From Paenarthrobacter ureafaciens (GTDB lineage Bacteria > Actinomycetota > Actinomycetes > Actinomycetales > Micrococcaceae), in the NCBI RefSeq assembly GCF_004028095.1, contig NZ_SBHM01000009.1, forward strand, positions 112,048 to 176,047: a stretch of DNA of 64,000 nucleotides, given 5' to 3'. The translations under genes and the position numbers were made by a program. The notes beneath the pieces were generated by a model that was not told the origin of the DNA, did not search any database, and was given only the letters and a program-made list of their open reading frames with translations. Shown here one piece after another: positions 46,808-54,250 of this stretch (the stretch's first letter is position 1; the number at the start of each line of letters is the position of its first letter).

Positions 46808-48283
46808 TCATGCCTTCTGGTTGTCCTTGGCCCCGTCAAGCTCGGCCAGCCACGAATCGCGTGCAGTCCCGGGAGTCCACCCGGTGTTCACCACCTTCTT
46901 CTGGAAGATGATGGCTGCGGTCACCAGGACGGCGGCGATCACGATGGTCAGGACCGCTCCGAGTGCGGTACCACCCTTGAGGCTCACGCCGATGAGTGTT
47001 CCGAACCACCCGAAGTCAGCGTCGCCGAACGTGCTGTTGGACAACCCGAACTGGCCCAGCACCAAGAGGAGGACGGCGGGAAGGAGCGTGATGATGATGC
47101 CGTTGACCAGACCACCCACCACGGCTCCCTTGCGGCCGCCTACGGCGTTGCCGTAGACGCCGGCTCCGCCGCCGGTGAAGAAGTGCGGAACCATGCCCGG
47201 CAGGATCAGGGCCAGGCCGAACATGGGGTTCAGCCAGGCTGCCAGGATGCCGAGCGCGAGGAGGCCCCCAGTGAAGGATGAGAGGAATCCGATCAGGACG
47301 GCGTTGGCGCCGTACGGGAAGACAATGGGGATGTCCAGGGCGGCCTTGGCGCCGGGAACCACCTTGTCCGCAATGCCTTGGAAAGCCGGAACGAGTTCGC
47401 CGAGGACCGTACGGACTCCGTAGAGGATGACCGCGACGCCGACTCCGAACTGCAGGGCCTGGGCGAAGGCCGCCATGACGAACGCGCCGGCGTCGGCGGA
47501 CCCAAAGATGGGAAGGGCAGTTTCCAGGGGAAGGGCGATCAGGCCCCACACCGTGAAGACCATGTAGATCAACACCATGGACAGCGAGGTGGCCACCATG
47601 GAATCGCGGAGGAACTTCAGGCTTTGGGGGAACTCGATTTCTTCAGTGGATTTGCTGCGGCGGCCTACTGCTGCTCCGGCAATTCCGGCAGCGAGGTAAC
47701 CCAAGGATCCGAAATGGCCAATGGCAATCGCGTCGTTGCCGGTGATCTTCTTGGTCCACGGGTGGATGAACGCCGGCATGACGACCATGATGACGCCCAG
47801 AAGGATGGCGCCGATGAGGACCACCAGCCATCCGCTGTCCTGCCCGAAACCGACAGAGAGGACCACCGTGATCATGGTTGCCATGAACACCATGTGGTGT
47901 CCGGTCAGGAAGACGTACTTGAGCGGGGTGAACCTTGCCAGGACCAGCATGAAGATGAAGCCGAGCGTCAGGACGTAGGCGCTTTGCGCCCCGAACTGTT
48001 CCTGGGCCATGGCGGTGATGACCTCGTTGGTGGGGATAACGCCCTGGGCGCCCGTGACGGCCAGGATCAATTCGCCCAGCGGCTTGAGCGATCCGACGAC
48101 GACGGTTGCGCCGGCGCCGAGGATCAGGAAGCCGACGGCGGCTTTGAGGCCTCCGCCGATGACCTGCCCCGCATTGCGCCTCAGCGCGATCAGGCCCAGG
48201 GCGGTGATGATGCCGATGAGGTAGGCGGGCACGTTCAGGACCTGCTGCCCGATGAAGTTGAGGATGACGACGAGCCATTCCAT
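46808..48283 (-). CDS. ulaA: PTS ascorbate-type transporter IIC (UlaA/SgaT family)
   Basis: 491 residues with about 11 hydrophobic segments, from an ATG with AAAGGAG upstream. SgaT/UlaA features: [21 protein letters not shown] at the start, [15 protein letters not shown] and [22 protein letters not shown] in the substrate-binding core. It carries L-ascorbate or a related sugar acid/pentitol across the membrane and phosphorylates it with IIB. Substrate could differ from ascorbate since no ula catabolic genes (UlaG/D/E/F) are present. Confidence 0.88.
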   Translation of the reverse strand: MEWLVVILNFIGQQVLNVPAYLIGIITALGLIALRRNAGQVIGGGLKAAVGFLILGAGATVVVGSLKPLGELILAVTGAQGVIPTNEVITAMAQEQFGAQSAYVLTLGFIFMLVLARFTPLKYVFLTGHHMVFMATMITVVLSVGFGQDSGWLVVLIGAILLGVIMVVMPAFIHPWTKKITGNDAIAIGHFGSLGYLAAGIAGAAVGRRSKSTEEIEFPQSLKFLRDSMVATSLSMVLIYMVFTVWGLIALPLETALPIFGSADAGAFVMAAFAQALQFGVGVAVILYGVRTVLGELVPAFQGIADKVVPGAKAALDIPIVFPYGANAVLIGFLSSFTGGLLALGILAAWLNPMFGLALILPGMVPHFFTGGGAGVYGNAVGGRKGAVVGGLVNGIIITLLPAVLLLVLGQFGLSNSTFGDADFGWFGTLIGVSLKGGTALGAVLTIVIAAVLVTAAIIFQKKVVNTGWTPGTARDSWLAELDGAKDNQKA

Positions 48284-48315
48284 GGTGTTGCTCCTTTCCT
48301 GGTGTGGGCAGCCGG

Positions 48316-48588
48316 CTACTGGACCGCGTCGGAGATCTTGGCGGTGATCTCGCCGAGGTCGAAGAAGTTGTTGATGATGATGACCTTGGCCGGGACATCG
48401 CCCAGCTCGCCGGCGAGCTCATCGGATGTGAGCACGATGTTTGCCGATTGGGCGGCGCCGCGGGCCACTCCAATATCGGCGGCCTCGACGTCGGCCTCGA
48501 TTCCCAACTGGTTGAGGACCTTCTCTGCGTTCATCTTCAGCAGTACCGATGTGCCGATACCCATGCCGCAAACTGCAACGATTTTCAT
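48316..48588 (-). CDS. ulaB: PTS ascorbate-type IIB subunit (UlaB/SgaB)
   Basis: 90 residues. Cys7 in VCGMGIGTSVLL is the phosphorylated cysteine of the lactose/ascorbate IIB fold. Complete in length. It sits 32 bases before the IIC start and passes phosphate from IIA to the sugar bound by IIC. Confidence 0.9.
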   Translation of the reverse strand: MKIVAVCGMGIGTSVLLKMNAEKVLNQLGIEADVEAADIGVARGAAQSANIVLTSDELAGELGDVPAKVIIINNFFDLGEITAKISDAVQ

Positions 48589-48630
48589 GTGTGGTGCCTT
48601 TCGGGTGGTTGTTGGTGGTGGGGTGAAGGC

Positions 48631-49083
48631 CTAGGCCGTGGCCTGGCTGAGGATTGCACGGACGTCTTCAGGGGTCTGTGCCTCACTAAGCCGCGCCCTG
48701 ATGGCGTCGTTTCCGAGGACTCCGGCCATGGCCTTGAGCGCCTCGATGTGGGCGGTGTGGTCCAGGGCCGCGAGCCCGATGACCAAAGTGACCGGATCAT
48801 TCCGGGGGTTGCCGAACTCAACCGGCGATTCGAGGCTGACCCAGCTCATGCCGCCGTGGAGGACGGCGTCCGAGGGCCGGGCATGGGCCAGGGCGATGCC
48901 GGGGGCAATGACGATGTAGGGTCCGTGTTCTTCAACGGCTGTGATCATTTGCTCCGTGTACTCGGCGGTGGCGGCGCCCCCGTTCACCAGTCCGTCCCCG
49001 GCAAGTCGGATGGCGGCACGCCAGTCCCGGGCCGGGGCGTTGGTCGAAATGGAGCAGAGGGATTCGGCAAGGCTAAGAGACAT
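48631..49083 (-). CDS. ulaC: PTS IIA subunit (fructose/mannitol/ascorbate type, UlaC-like)
   Basis: 150 residues. His67 in PGIALAHARPSDAV is the phosphorylation site of PTS-EIIA type 2 domains. It is the first gene of the PTS operon and starts 113 bases downstream of an IS481 element that may have cut it off from its original upstream region. Confidence 0.9.
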   Translation of the reverse strand: MSLSLAESLCSISTNAPARDWRAAIRLAGDGLVNGGAATAEYTEQMITAVEEHGPYIVIAPGIALAHARPSDAVLHGGMSWVSLESPVEFGNPRNDPVTLVIGLAALDHTAHIEALKAMAGVLGNDAIRARLSEAQTPEDVRAILSQATA

Positions 49084-49150
49084 GAAACTGTTCTTTCAGA
49101 TATTTTGGGCGCGGGGCATCACGGTGATGGCCTGCTGGTGAAAATGGACG

Positions 49151-49167
49151 TGCGGAAGTACTCCGCA
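49151..49167. promoter_or_regulatory. Palindrome upstream of the PTS operon
   Basis: TGCGGAAGTACTCCGCA (6-bp arms, 5-base spacer), 68 bases before the IIA start and 30 bases from the IS left end. Probable operator of the PTS operon. Confidence 0.45.
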
Positions 49168-49190
49168 GTGTCCCGGCGGGTGCCGGGAGC

Positions 49191-49196
49191 TCTAGG
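49191..49196. repeat. Target site duplication of the IS481 element (left copy)
   Basis: TCTAGG directly precedes the left terminal TGTA and is repeated right after the right end (50275-50280). Confidence 0.9.
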
Positions 49197-50208
49197 TGTA
49201 ATTCCCACTGAGGTTGTGAACGCGGCTGATGGGGGTTTTGCCTCCGATGCCGGTATGGGTTCGGTGATGATTGTAATGGTGGAGCCATGCCGGGTAGGTG
49301 GCGGCGCGCTCGGTTTCTGAGGTGTAGGGCCGGGCGTAGGCCCATTCGGTGGCGAGGGTGCGGTTGAAGCGTTCCACCTTGCCGTTGGTTTGGGGTCGGT
49401 AGGGGCGGGTGCGCCGGTGTTTGAGGTGCGGTCCCAGGGCTGCTGCGAAGGTCCGGGAGCGGTAGCAGGACCCGTTGTCCGTGAGCACCGCTTTGACGGT
49501 GATGCCGTGGGCGGCGAAGAATGCGGCGGCTCGCAGCCAGAAGGCGGCGGCCGTTTCCTTCTTTTCGTCGTTGAGGATTTCGGAGTACGCGAGCCGGGTG
49601 TGGTCATCGACGGCATGATGCAGGTAGGCATAACCGGTCCCGGCACGGCGGTTCCGCTGCCCCTTGGCGCGTCCGAGGGCGCGGTGTCCGCCGCCGTCGG
49701 GGATGCGCCCAAGCTTCTTGATGTCCACGTGGATCAGGTCTCCGGGGTTCTCGTGCTCGTAGCGCTGCGGTGCAGGTGTGCGAACGGGCAGACCGGTGCC
49801 CTGATCCAGGCAGGCCAGCCGGGGCATCCGGTACCGGGTCAGGACCTTGCCGACGGTGGAGCGGGCCAAGCCCAGGTGGGCCGCTATCCGGTGCGGTCCC
49901 CACCGCCGATTGAACCTCAACCCCACAATGCGGCGTTCGGTGCGTACGGGGGTGCGTTTCGGGCTCCGCCGCGGGCGGGAGGACGCGTCAGCCATGCCGT
50001 CCTCACCACGGACCCTGTAGCGGTCCACCCACTTCTTGGCCGTCGCTGGTGAGCATTGAAAACGTTCCGCGGCCCGGCGCAACGTCCAGCCCTCCTCAAC
50101 GACCAAACGGGCCAGCTTCGCCCTGGCCTTAGGTGTCAGATCGGCGTTGGCATGGGTAACGTAGGACAACGAGAGCCTCCTGGCGTCGAGATGAGTGTGG
50201 TAACCCAA
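49192..50208 (-). CDS. IS481-family transposase
   Basis: Up to 338 residues from the ATG at 50208; a GTG at about residue 17 (VTHANADLTPKARAKLARLV) is a likely alternative. N-terminal HTH (LRRAAERFQCSPATAKKWVDRY) followed by the rve integrase core with DDE residues: Asp in DLIHVDIKKLG, Asp in KAVLTDNGSCY and Glu in NGKVERFNRTL. The stop codon overlaps the left end of the element (49192-49194 lies in the duplicated flank). Product moves the IS by cut-and-paste or copy-paste. Confidence 0.9.
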   Translation of the reverse strand: MGYHTHLDARRLSLSYVTHANADLTPKARAKLARLVVEEGWTLRRAAERFQCSPATAKKWVDRYRVRGEDGMADASSRPRRSPKRTPVRTERRIVGLRFNRRWGPHRIAAHLGLARSTVGKVLTRYRMPRLACLDQGTGLPVRTPAPQRYEHENPGDLIHVDIKKLGRIPDGGGHRALGRAKGQRNRRAGTGYAYLHHAVDDHTRLAYSEILNDEKKETAAAFWLRAAAFFAAHGITVKAVLTDNGSCYRSRTFAAALGPHLKHRRTRPYRPQTNGKVERFNRTLATEWAYARPYTSETERAATYPAWLHHYNHHRTHTGIGGKTPISRVHNLSGNYT

Positions 50209-50274
50209 ATCGATACCGGAGGCTTTCGCCTTTTACATCACGCCACGCTGTTCACAACCTCCATGGGAACTACA
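49197..50274 (-). mobile_element. Complete IS481-family insertion sequence (1078 bp)
   Basis: Terminal inverted repeats begin TGTA-TTCCCA and share GAGGTTGTGAAC (left: TGTAATTCCCACTGAGGTTG; right end read inward: TGTAGTTCCCATGGAGGTTG). The ends are flanked by perfect 6-bp duplications TCTAGG. One intact transposase gene fills the element. Intact repeats, duplication and reading frame indicate a recent insertion, between the LacI gene and the PTS operon. Confidence 0.93.
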
Positions 50275-50280
50275 TCTAGG
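50275..50280. repeat. Target site duplication of the IS481 element (right copy)
   Basis: TCTAGG directly follows the right terminal TACA, matching 49191-49196. Confidence 0.9.
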
Positions 50281-50297
50281 AGGAGGTGGTGAGGGGG

Positions 50298-51311
50298 CTA
50301 GTTACGGGAGCCGCCGGAGTCACGGACGATCAGCCGGGGCGCCAGGCGCACTTCCCTCGGTTTGAGTTCGGGTTGTTCCAGCCGCTGGATCAGCATTTCG
50401 GCGGCCAGGGTTCCGAGTTCTTCCACGGGTTGTGCCATGACGGTCAACCGGGGGTCGAAAAGGTCGGCCCATTCAAAGTCGTCGAAGGCTGCCAGCCCAA
50501 TATCGGCCGGAACACGGAGGCCCAGTTCCCTGAGGCCCCGCATGGCCCCGATGGTCATTTGGTTGTTGGCGGTAATCAAGGCGGTTGGCGGCGAAGGCAG
50601 TGCCAAGAGCTCTTTGATGGCCTGGGCTGCCGGGCCGGCTTCCGAGTGTCCATCGCGGATGAGGTCCTCATCCGGCTGGATCCCGGATCGTTCCAGTCCC
50701 AGGAGGTATCCTTCGGTGCGTTCTATGGATGTCCGCAACCCGCTGCGTCCGGAGATCAGTGCGATGCGGCGGTGTCCTCGCCCGGCAAGGTGCTGCACCA
50801 GCTGGGACATCGCTTCGGTGTTCTCCACCCCCACGGCATCGATGGGCTGCGTGGGATCCAGCTGTTCCGGTACACGGTCCAGCAGGACAGTGGCGATGCC
50901 CCTGCGGGAGATTTGCCGCAAAGCCTCGTGCGGGTCGGCGGAGGGAGCAAGGATGATCCCTGCCGGCCGTTGGGCCAGGAGGTCCCGGACAGCCCGCAAT
51001 TCGCGCTCGGGATCGTCGTGGGTGTCGGCCAGCACCAGGCTGTAGCCAAGATCCGACAGGTGCTTCTCAATGGAGTGGACGACCTCCCCGAAGTACGGGT
51101 TGGACATCGCGGAGATGGCCAACCCGATGGAGTTGGTCTTGCCCGTGCGGAGGGACTTGGCGATCCCGTCGTTGACGTAGCCTGTGGCTTCGATGGCCGC
51201 CTTGACAGCCTTCTCCGTCTCCGGGGCGATGCGTCGGGTCTTGTTGACCACATGGGAAACCGTGCTTTGTGAAACGCCCGCCACACGGGCTACTTCGCTC
51301 ATGGTCACCAT
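50298..51311 (-). CDS. LacI-family transcriptional regulator
   Basis: 337 residues from the ATG at 51311 with GGAGAG upstream. The LacI HTH is at residues 4-24 (MSEVARVAGVSQSTVSHVVN) with the hinge helix region GIAKSLRTGKTNSIGLAI. The periplasmic-binding-like sensor ends at LIVRDSGGS. It follows the sugar kinase and RhaS-type importer genes on the same strand, so it most likely regulates that importer. Before the IS insertion it also lay directly upstream of the PTS operon and may control both. Confidence 0.9.
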   Translation of the reverse strand: MVTMSEVARVAGVSQSTVSHVVNKTRRIAPETEKAVKAAIEATGYVNDGIAKSLRTGKTNSIGLAISAMSNPYFGEVVHSIEKHLSDLGYSLVLADTHDDPERELRAVRDLLAQRPAGIILAPSADPHEALRQISRRGIATVLLDRVPEQLDPTQPIDAVGVENTEAMSQLVQHLAGRGHRRIALISGRSGLRTSIERTEGYLLGLERSGIQPDEDLIRDGHSEAGPAAQAIKELLALPSPPTALITANNQMTIGAMRGLRELGLRVPADIGLAAFDDFEWADLFDPRLTVMAQPVEELGTLAAEMLIQRLEQPELKPREVRLAPRLIVRDSGGSRN

Positions 51312-51382
51312 GTGCTCTCCTTCCGCCGCCTCCATTGTTCCATCCGGCCTGTAGTTCGCCATCACGACGCTCTGTCCCACCG

Positions 51383-52042
51383 TCACGCGAAACGAATGAT
51401 CAGGTCGGCGGACTCCATGGTGGTCCTGATGAAGTCCGCATTTGATTCATCCGAACCATGGACCCATTCAAGGGCCTTGGACCTGGCTTTGCCGAAGTGG
51501 ACGTGGCGGTCGATGAGCCGCGCAACCCGAACCTCGTGGGGGATCTCCAGGTACCAGACTTCATCCAGCAACGCCCGCGCATCCTGCCACTGCGGAACCG
51601 GAGCGAGGAGGTAGTTGCCTTCGGTGATAACCACCGGGACGCTCCTTGGCACAGCGATCGAGGCGGCGATCGGCTCTTCCAGTCCCCGCCGGTAGGCGGG
51701 GGCGTAGACGACCTCTTCGTTCCGGGAACGAAGCCGCTGCAGCAGGGAATGGAACCCACCGATATCGAACGTATCAATGGCGCCCTTTCGTTCAAGCTTC
51801 GGCGAATCCTTGATGACCTCGTGGCCTAGGTGGAACCCGTCCATGGGAACCACCACGGCCGTATCACTGCCCAGTTTTGCGGCCAGTTGTTCGGCGAGGG
51901 TGGACTTGCCTGCCCCGGGTGCGCCGCACACGCCCAGAATGAACCTGCGGCCGGGGACCAAGCTGCCGAGTATGCGCTGCGACAGCAGTCCAACATCGGC
52001 CTCCAGGGTCTCCGGAAACGGCCGCTGCTTACTCAGCTCCAT
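51383..52042 (-). CDS. P-loop sugar/nucleoside kinase (uridine kinase/pantothenate kinase-like fold)
   Basis: 219 residues. Walker A GAPGAGKST lies at 40-48. PMDGFHLGHEVIKDSP, VITEGNYLL and EVWYLEIPHEVRVARLIDRHV place it in the PRK/uridine-kinase-like family often annotated as nucleoside/nucleotide kinase or fructose-import-linked kinase (FrcK-like). It lies 60 bases after the RhaS-type binding protein and before lacI, so it probably phosphorylates the imported sugar. Substrate not readable from sequence. Confidence 0.8.
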   Translation of the reverse strand: MELSKQRPFPETLEADVGLLSQRILGSLVPGRRFILGVCGAPGAGKSTLAEQLAAKLGSDTAVVVPMDGFHLGHEVIKDSPKLERKGAIDTFDIGGFHSLLQRLRSRNEEVVYAPAYRRGLEEPIAASIAVPRSVPVVITEGNYLLAPVPQWQDARALLDEVWYLEIPHEVRVARLIDRHVHFGKARSKALEWVHGSDESNADFIRTTMESADLIIRFA

Positions 52043-52102
52043 GGAAAGTACTCCTCGATGGATAGTGCCGGGCCGGCCGGCAGGACCAACCGGCCCGGGG
52101 GA

Positions 52103-53149
52103 TTAGAACGCGAATTCGCTGACGTTTGCCGGCGTGACGGTCTTGGCTGGTCCGAGGATCACCACGTTCTGTTCTCCCACCGTGTAGGAGCCCAGGGTTC
52201 CGGCGTCGAAGGTCTCGCCCGCCTTGCCCGTGACGCTGCAGCCGGCAACGGCCTTGGCTGCGTAGAAGGACAGGTAGCCGAGGTCGGAGACGTTCCACCA
52301 GATGTCCTGGACGTTGCCTGTTTCGATGTGCTTCCTGATCAGGGAGGCGGGCGCGAGGCCCGTGAGCTTCACTTTGCCCAGCGCGCCAATCTCGTCCAAG
52401 GCAGTAGCGGCAGCGGGCAGGGAGATTCCGGCGGGGACAATGATGCCCTTGAGGTTCGGGTGGGTGGTCACCAGTTCCTTGGCGCGGTTGGCGCTGACGT
52501 CCGCTTTCTCCTCGCCATAGACGACGTCCACGAGTTTCATGCCGCTGAACTTCGACTCGGACTCAAGCCGCTTCTTGATATCGGCGATCCAGGCATTCTG
52601 GTTGACGGCTGTCTGGGTGGAGGACAGGATGGCAAATTCACCCTGGCCGCCCAGCAGATCGCTCATGCTGTCCAGCATCCCTGTGCCCAGTTCTTCGGTC
52701 TTGGCCTGGTTCACGAACAATGACCGGGCTTCCGGCGCCACATCCGAGTCAAAGGTGATGACCTTGATGCCCTGGGCCTGCGCCTTTTTCAATTCGGCCG
52801 CTGCGCCATTGAGGTCGCTGCCCGAGATGGCTATGACATCCACCTTCTGCGAGATCAGCTGCTGCACGAACGGAATCTGGGCTGCACCGGTCGCTTCGCT
52901 GGGTGAGGTGTAGACGACCTTGTTGCTGCCACCCAGTTCCGCCGCCGCTCTTTGGGCGCCGTCCCGGACTGTGGTCATGTAGGGATCGTCACCGAGCTTG
53001 GGAATGTACCCCACGGTGATGTTGTCCTTGGGGGTGCACTCGCCGGCATTGGCGGCGCCGCCTCCGGCGGGTGTACAGGCGGTCAGGGCAAGGCTTGCCA
53101 AACCGATGGCAGCTACTCCGGACAGGGCAGCCCTGGTGGTTGTACGCAT
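52103..53149 (-). CDS. rhaS: Sugar ABC transporter substrate-binding lipoprotein (RhaS/LsrB type)
   Basis: 348 residues from the ATG at 53149 with AGGAGG upstream. Signal peptide with lipobox ALTAC (Cys25). The mature protein is a periplasmic-binding-fold family with VGYIPKLGDDPYMTTVRDGAQ, VDVIAISGSDLNGAAAELKKA and GIIVPAGISLPAAATAL, as in rhamnose (RhaS) and autoinducer-2 (LsrB) binding proteins. It is the receptor of the RhaT/RhaQ-type importer encoded upstream. A longer frame to 53824 overlaps rhaQ and is not coding. Confidence 0.85.
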   Translation of the reverse strand: MRTTTRAALSGVAAIGLASLALTACTPAGGGAANAGECTPKDNITVGYIPKLGDDPYMTTVRDGAQRAAAELGGSNKVVYTSPSEATGAAQIPFVQQLISQKVDVIAISGSDLNGAAAELKKAQAQGIKVITFDSDVAPEARSLFVNQAKTEELGTGMLDSMSDLLGGQGEFAILSSTQTAVNQNAWIADIKKRLESESKFSGMKLVDVVYGEEKADVSANRAKELVTTHPNLKGIIVPAGISLPAAATALDEIGALGKVKLTGLAPASLIRKHIETGNVQDIWWNVSDLGYLSFYAAKAVAGCSVTGKAGETFDAGTLGSYTVGEQNVVILGPAKTVTPANVSEFAF

Positions 53150-53187
53150 TGAAGTCCTCCTGGGGATTGTTGGGGCTTGCAGGTGTG

Positions 53188-54249
53188 TCATTTGCTGGAT
53201 GGAACGGATGGGGAAACTGGTTGCCCGCTGCCTGGACCGAGCTTTTGGGCCCTGGTTCTGCGGGCTGCCAGCGCTGAGGAGACGGTATTGGTGATGTTGG
53301 CCATGAGCAACGAGAGGATCAGGACGAGGCCGACCACTGCTGCTTGGCCGTAGGCGCCGAAGTTTTGTAGCTGGAGCATGCTCCGGATGGCGATGACCAC
53401 TACCAGGGCCCAGAAAACGCCGGTCATGCGGCCTTTTCCGCCCAGGAAGCTGATCCCACCGAGGAAGACGACCGTTACGACGTCCAGTTCGTAGCCCAGC
53501 GCGCCGTCGGGAGACGCTGATGAGGTGATTCCCACGTGGATGACGCCGGCGAGGGCGGCGACCAATCCCGAGGTGACGAACAGCTCGAAGATGATCTTCC
53601 GGTTCTTGACTCCTGAATAGGAAGCGGTGGCCGGGTTGCCGCCGATGGCAAAGACGCGGCGGCCGAACGGGGTCTTGTGAAGCACGACGAGGAAGACCGG
53701 GGCCAGCAACAGGAACGGTACGATTGCCGCCGGGATGTAGGTGCCGAGGATAGAATCGTTGCCCAGGGAGATGATTTCCGGGGGCATGTTGCTGATGGGA
53801 GTGCCGCCCACCAGGACGTAGCACAGACCGCGGAACAGGGCCAGGGTACCCAGCGTGACTACCAGCGAGGGGAGGCCGAGGACGGCCACAAGGAAACCGT
53901 TGAGGACCCCGCAGGCCAGGCCCACCGCCAAAGCGGCCACTGCGGCCACGGGCGTGCTTCCTCCGGACTGGATCACCATGCCGAACGTGATTCCGGTCAG
54001 TCCGGCGATGCTTGCCACGGAGATGTCGATCTCCCGGGCAATGATCAGGAACACCAGGGGCAGGACCATGAGTGCCTTGGCTGCCATGCGGGCCACCGAC
54101 GATCCAAGGTTGTAACCGTCAGCGAAGCCGGGCGTAGTGAGGACCGCCGTGAGGATCAAGAGGATGGCGAAAGCCCCGAGGAGCCCTTCCCAGGTCAGCA
54201 GCCGCGCTTGCAGGCGGTGCAGGGGAGCAGCGGTTGATGCGATGGACAT
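53188..54249 (-). CDS. rhaQ: Sugar ABC transporter permease (RhaQ-like)
   Basis: 353 residues from the ATG at 54249, one base after the stop of the fusion gene. About nine hydrophobic segments; the CUT2 loop motifs GLACGVLNGFLVAVLGLPSLVVTLGTLALFRG and FAIGGNPATASYSGVKNRKI are present. It pairs with the permease half of the ATPase-permease fusion to form the channel. C-terminus is Pro/Ser-rich and cytoplasmic. Confidence 0.88.
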   Translation of the reverse strand: MSIASTAAPLHRLQARLLTWEGLLGAFAILLILTAVLTTPGFADGYNLGSSVARMAAKALMVLPLVFLIIAREIDISVASIAGLTGITFGMVIQSGGSTPVAAVAALAVGLACGVLNGFLVAVLGLPSLVVTLGTLALFRGLCYVLVGGTPISNMPPEIISLGNDSILGTYIPAAIVPFLLLAPVFLVVLHKTPFGRRVFAIGGNPATASYSGVKNRKIIFELFVTSGLVAALAGVIHVGITSSASPDGALGYELDVVTVVFLGGISFLGGKGRMTGVFWALVVVIAIRSMLQLQNFGAYGQAAVVGLVLILSLLMANITNTVSSALAARRTRAQKLGPGSGQPVSPSVPSSK

Positions 54250-54250
54250 G

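Noticed and set aside
47378..49320. Long plus-strand frames (418 and 338 codons) opposite the PTS genes
   Set aside because: Gly/Asp/His-rich antisense translations of UlaA/UlaB/IIA; no protein-family signal.
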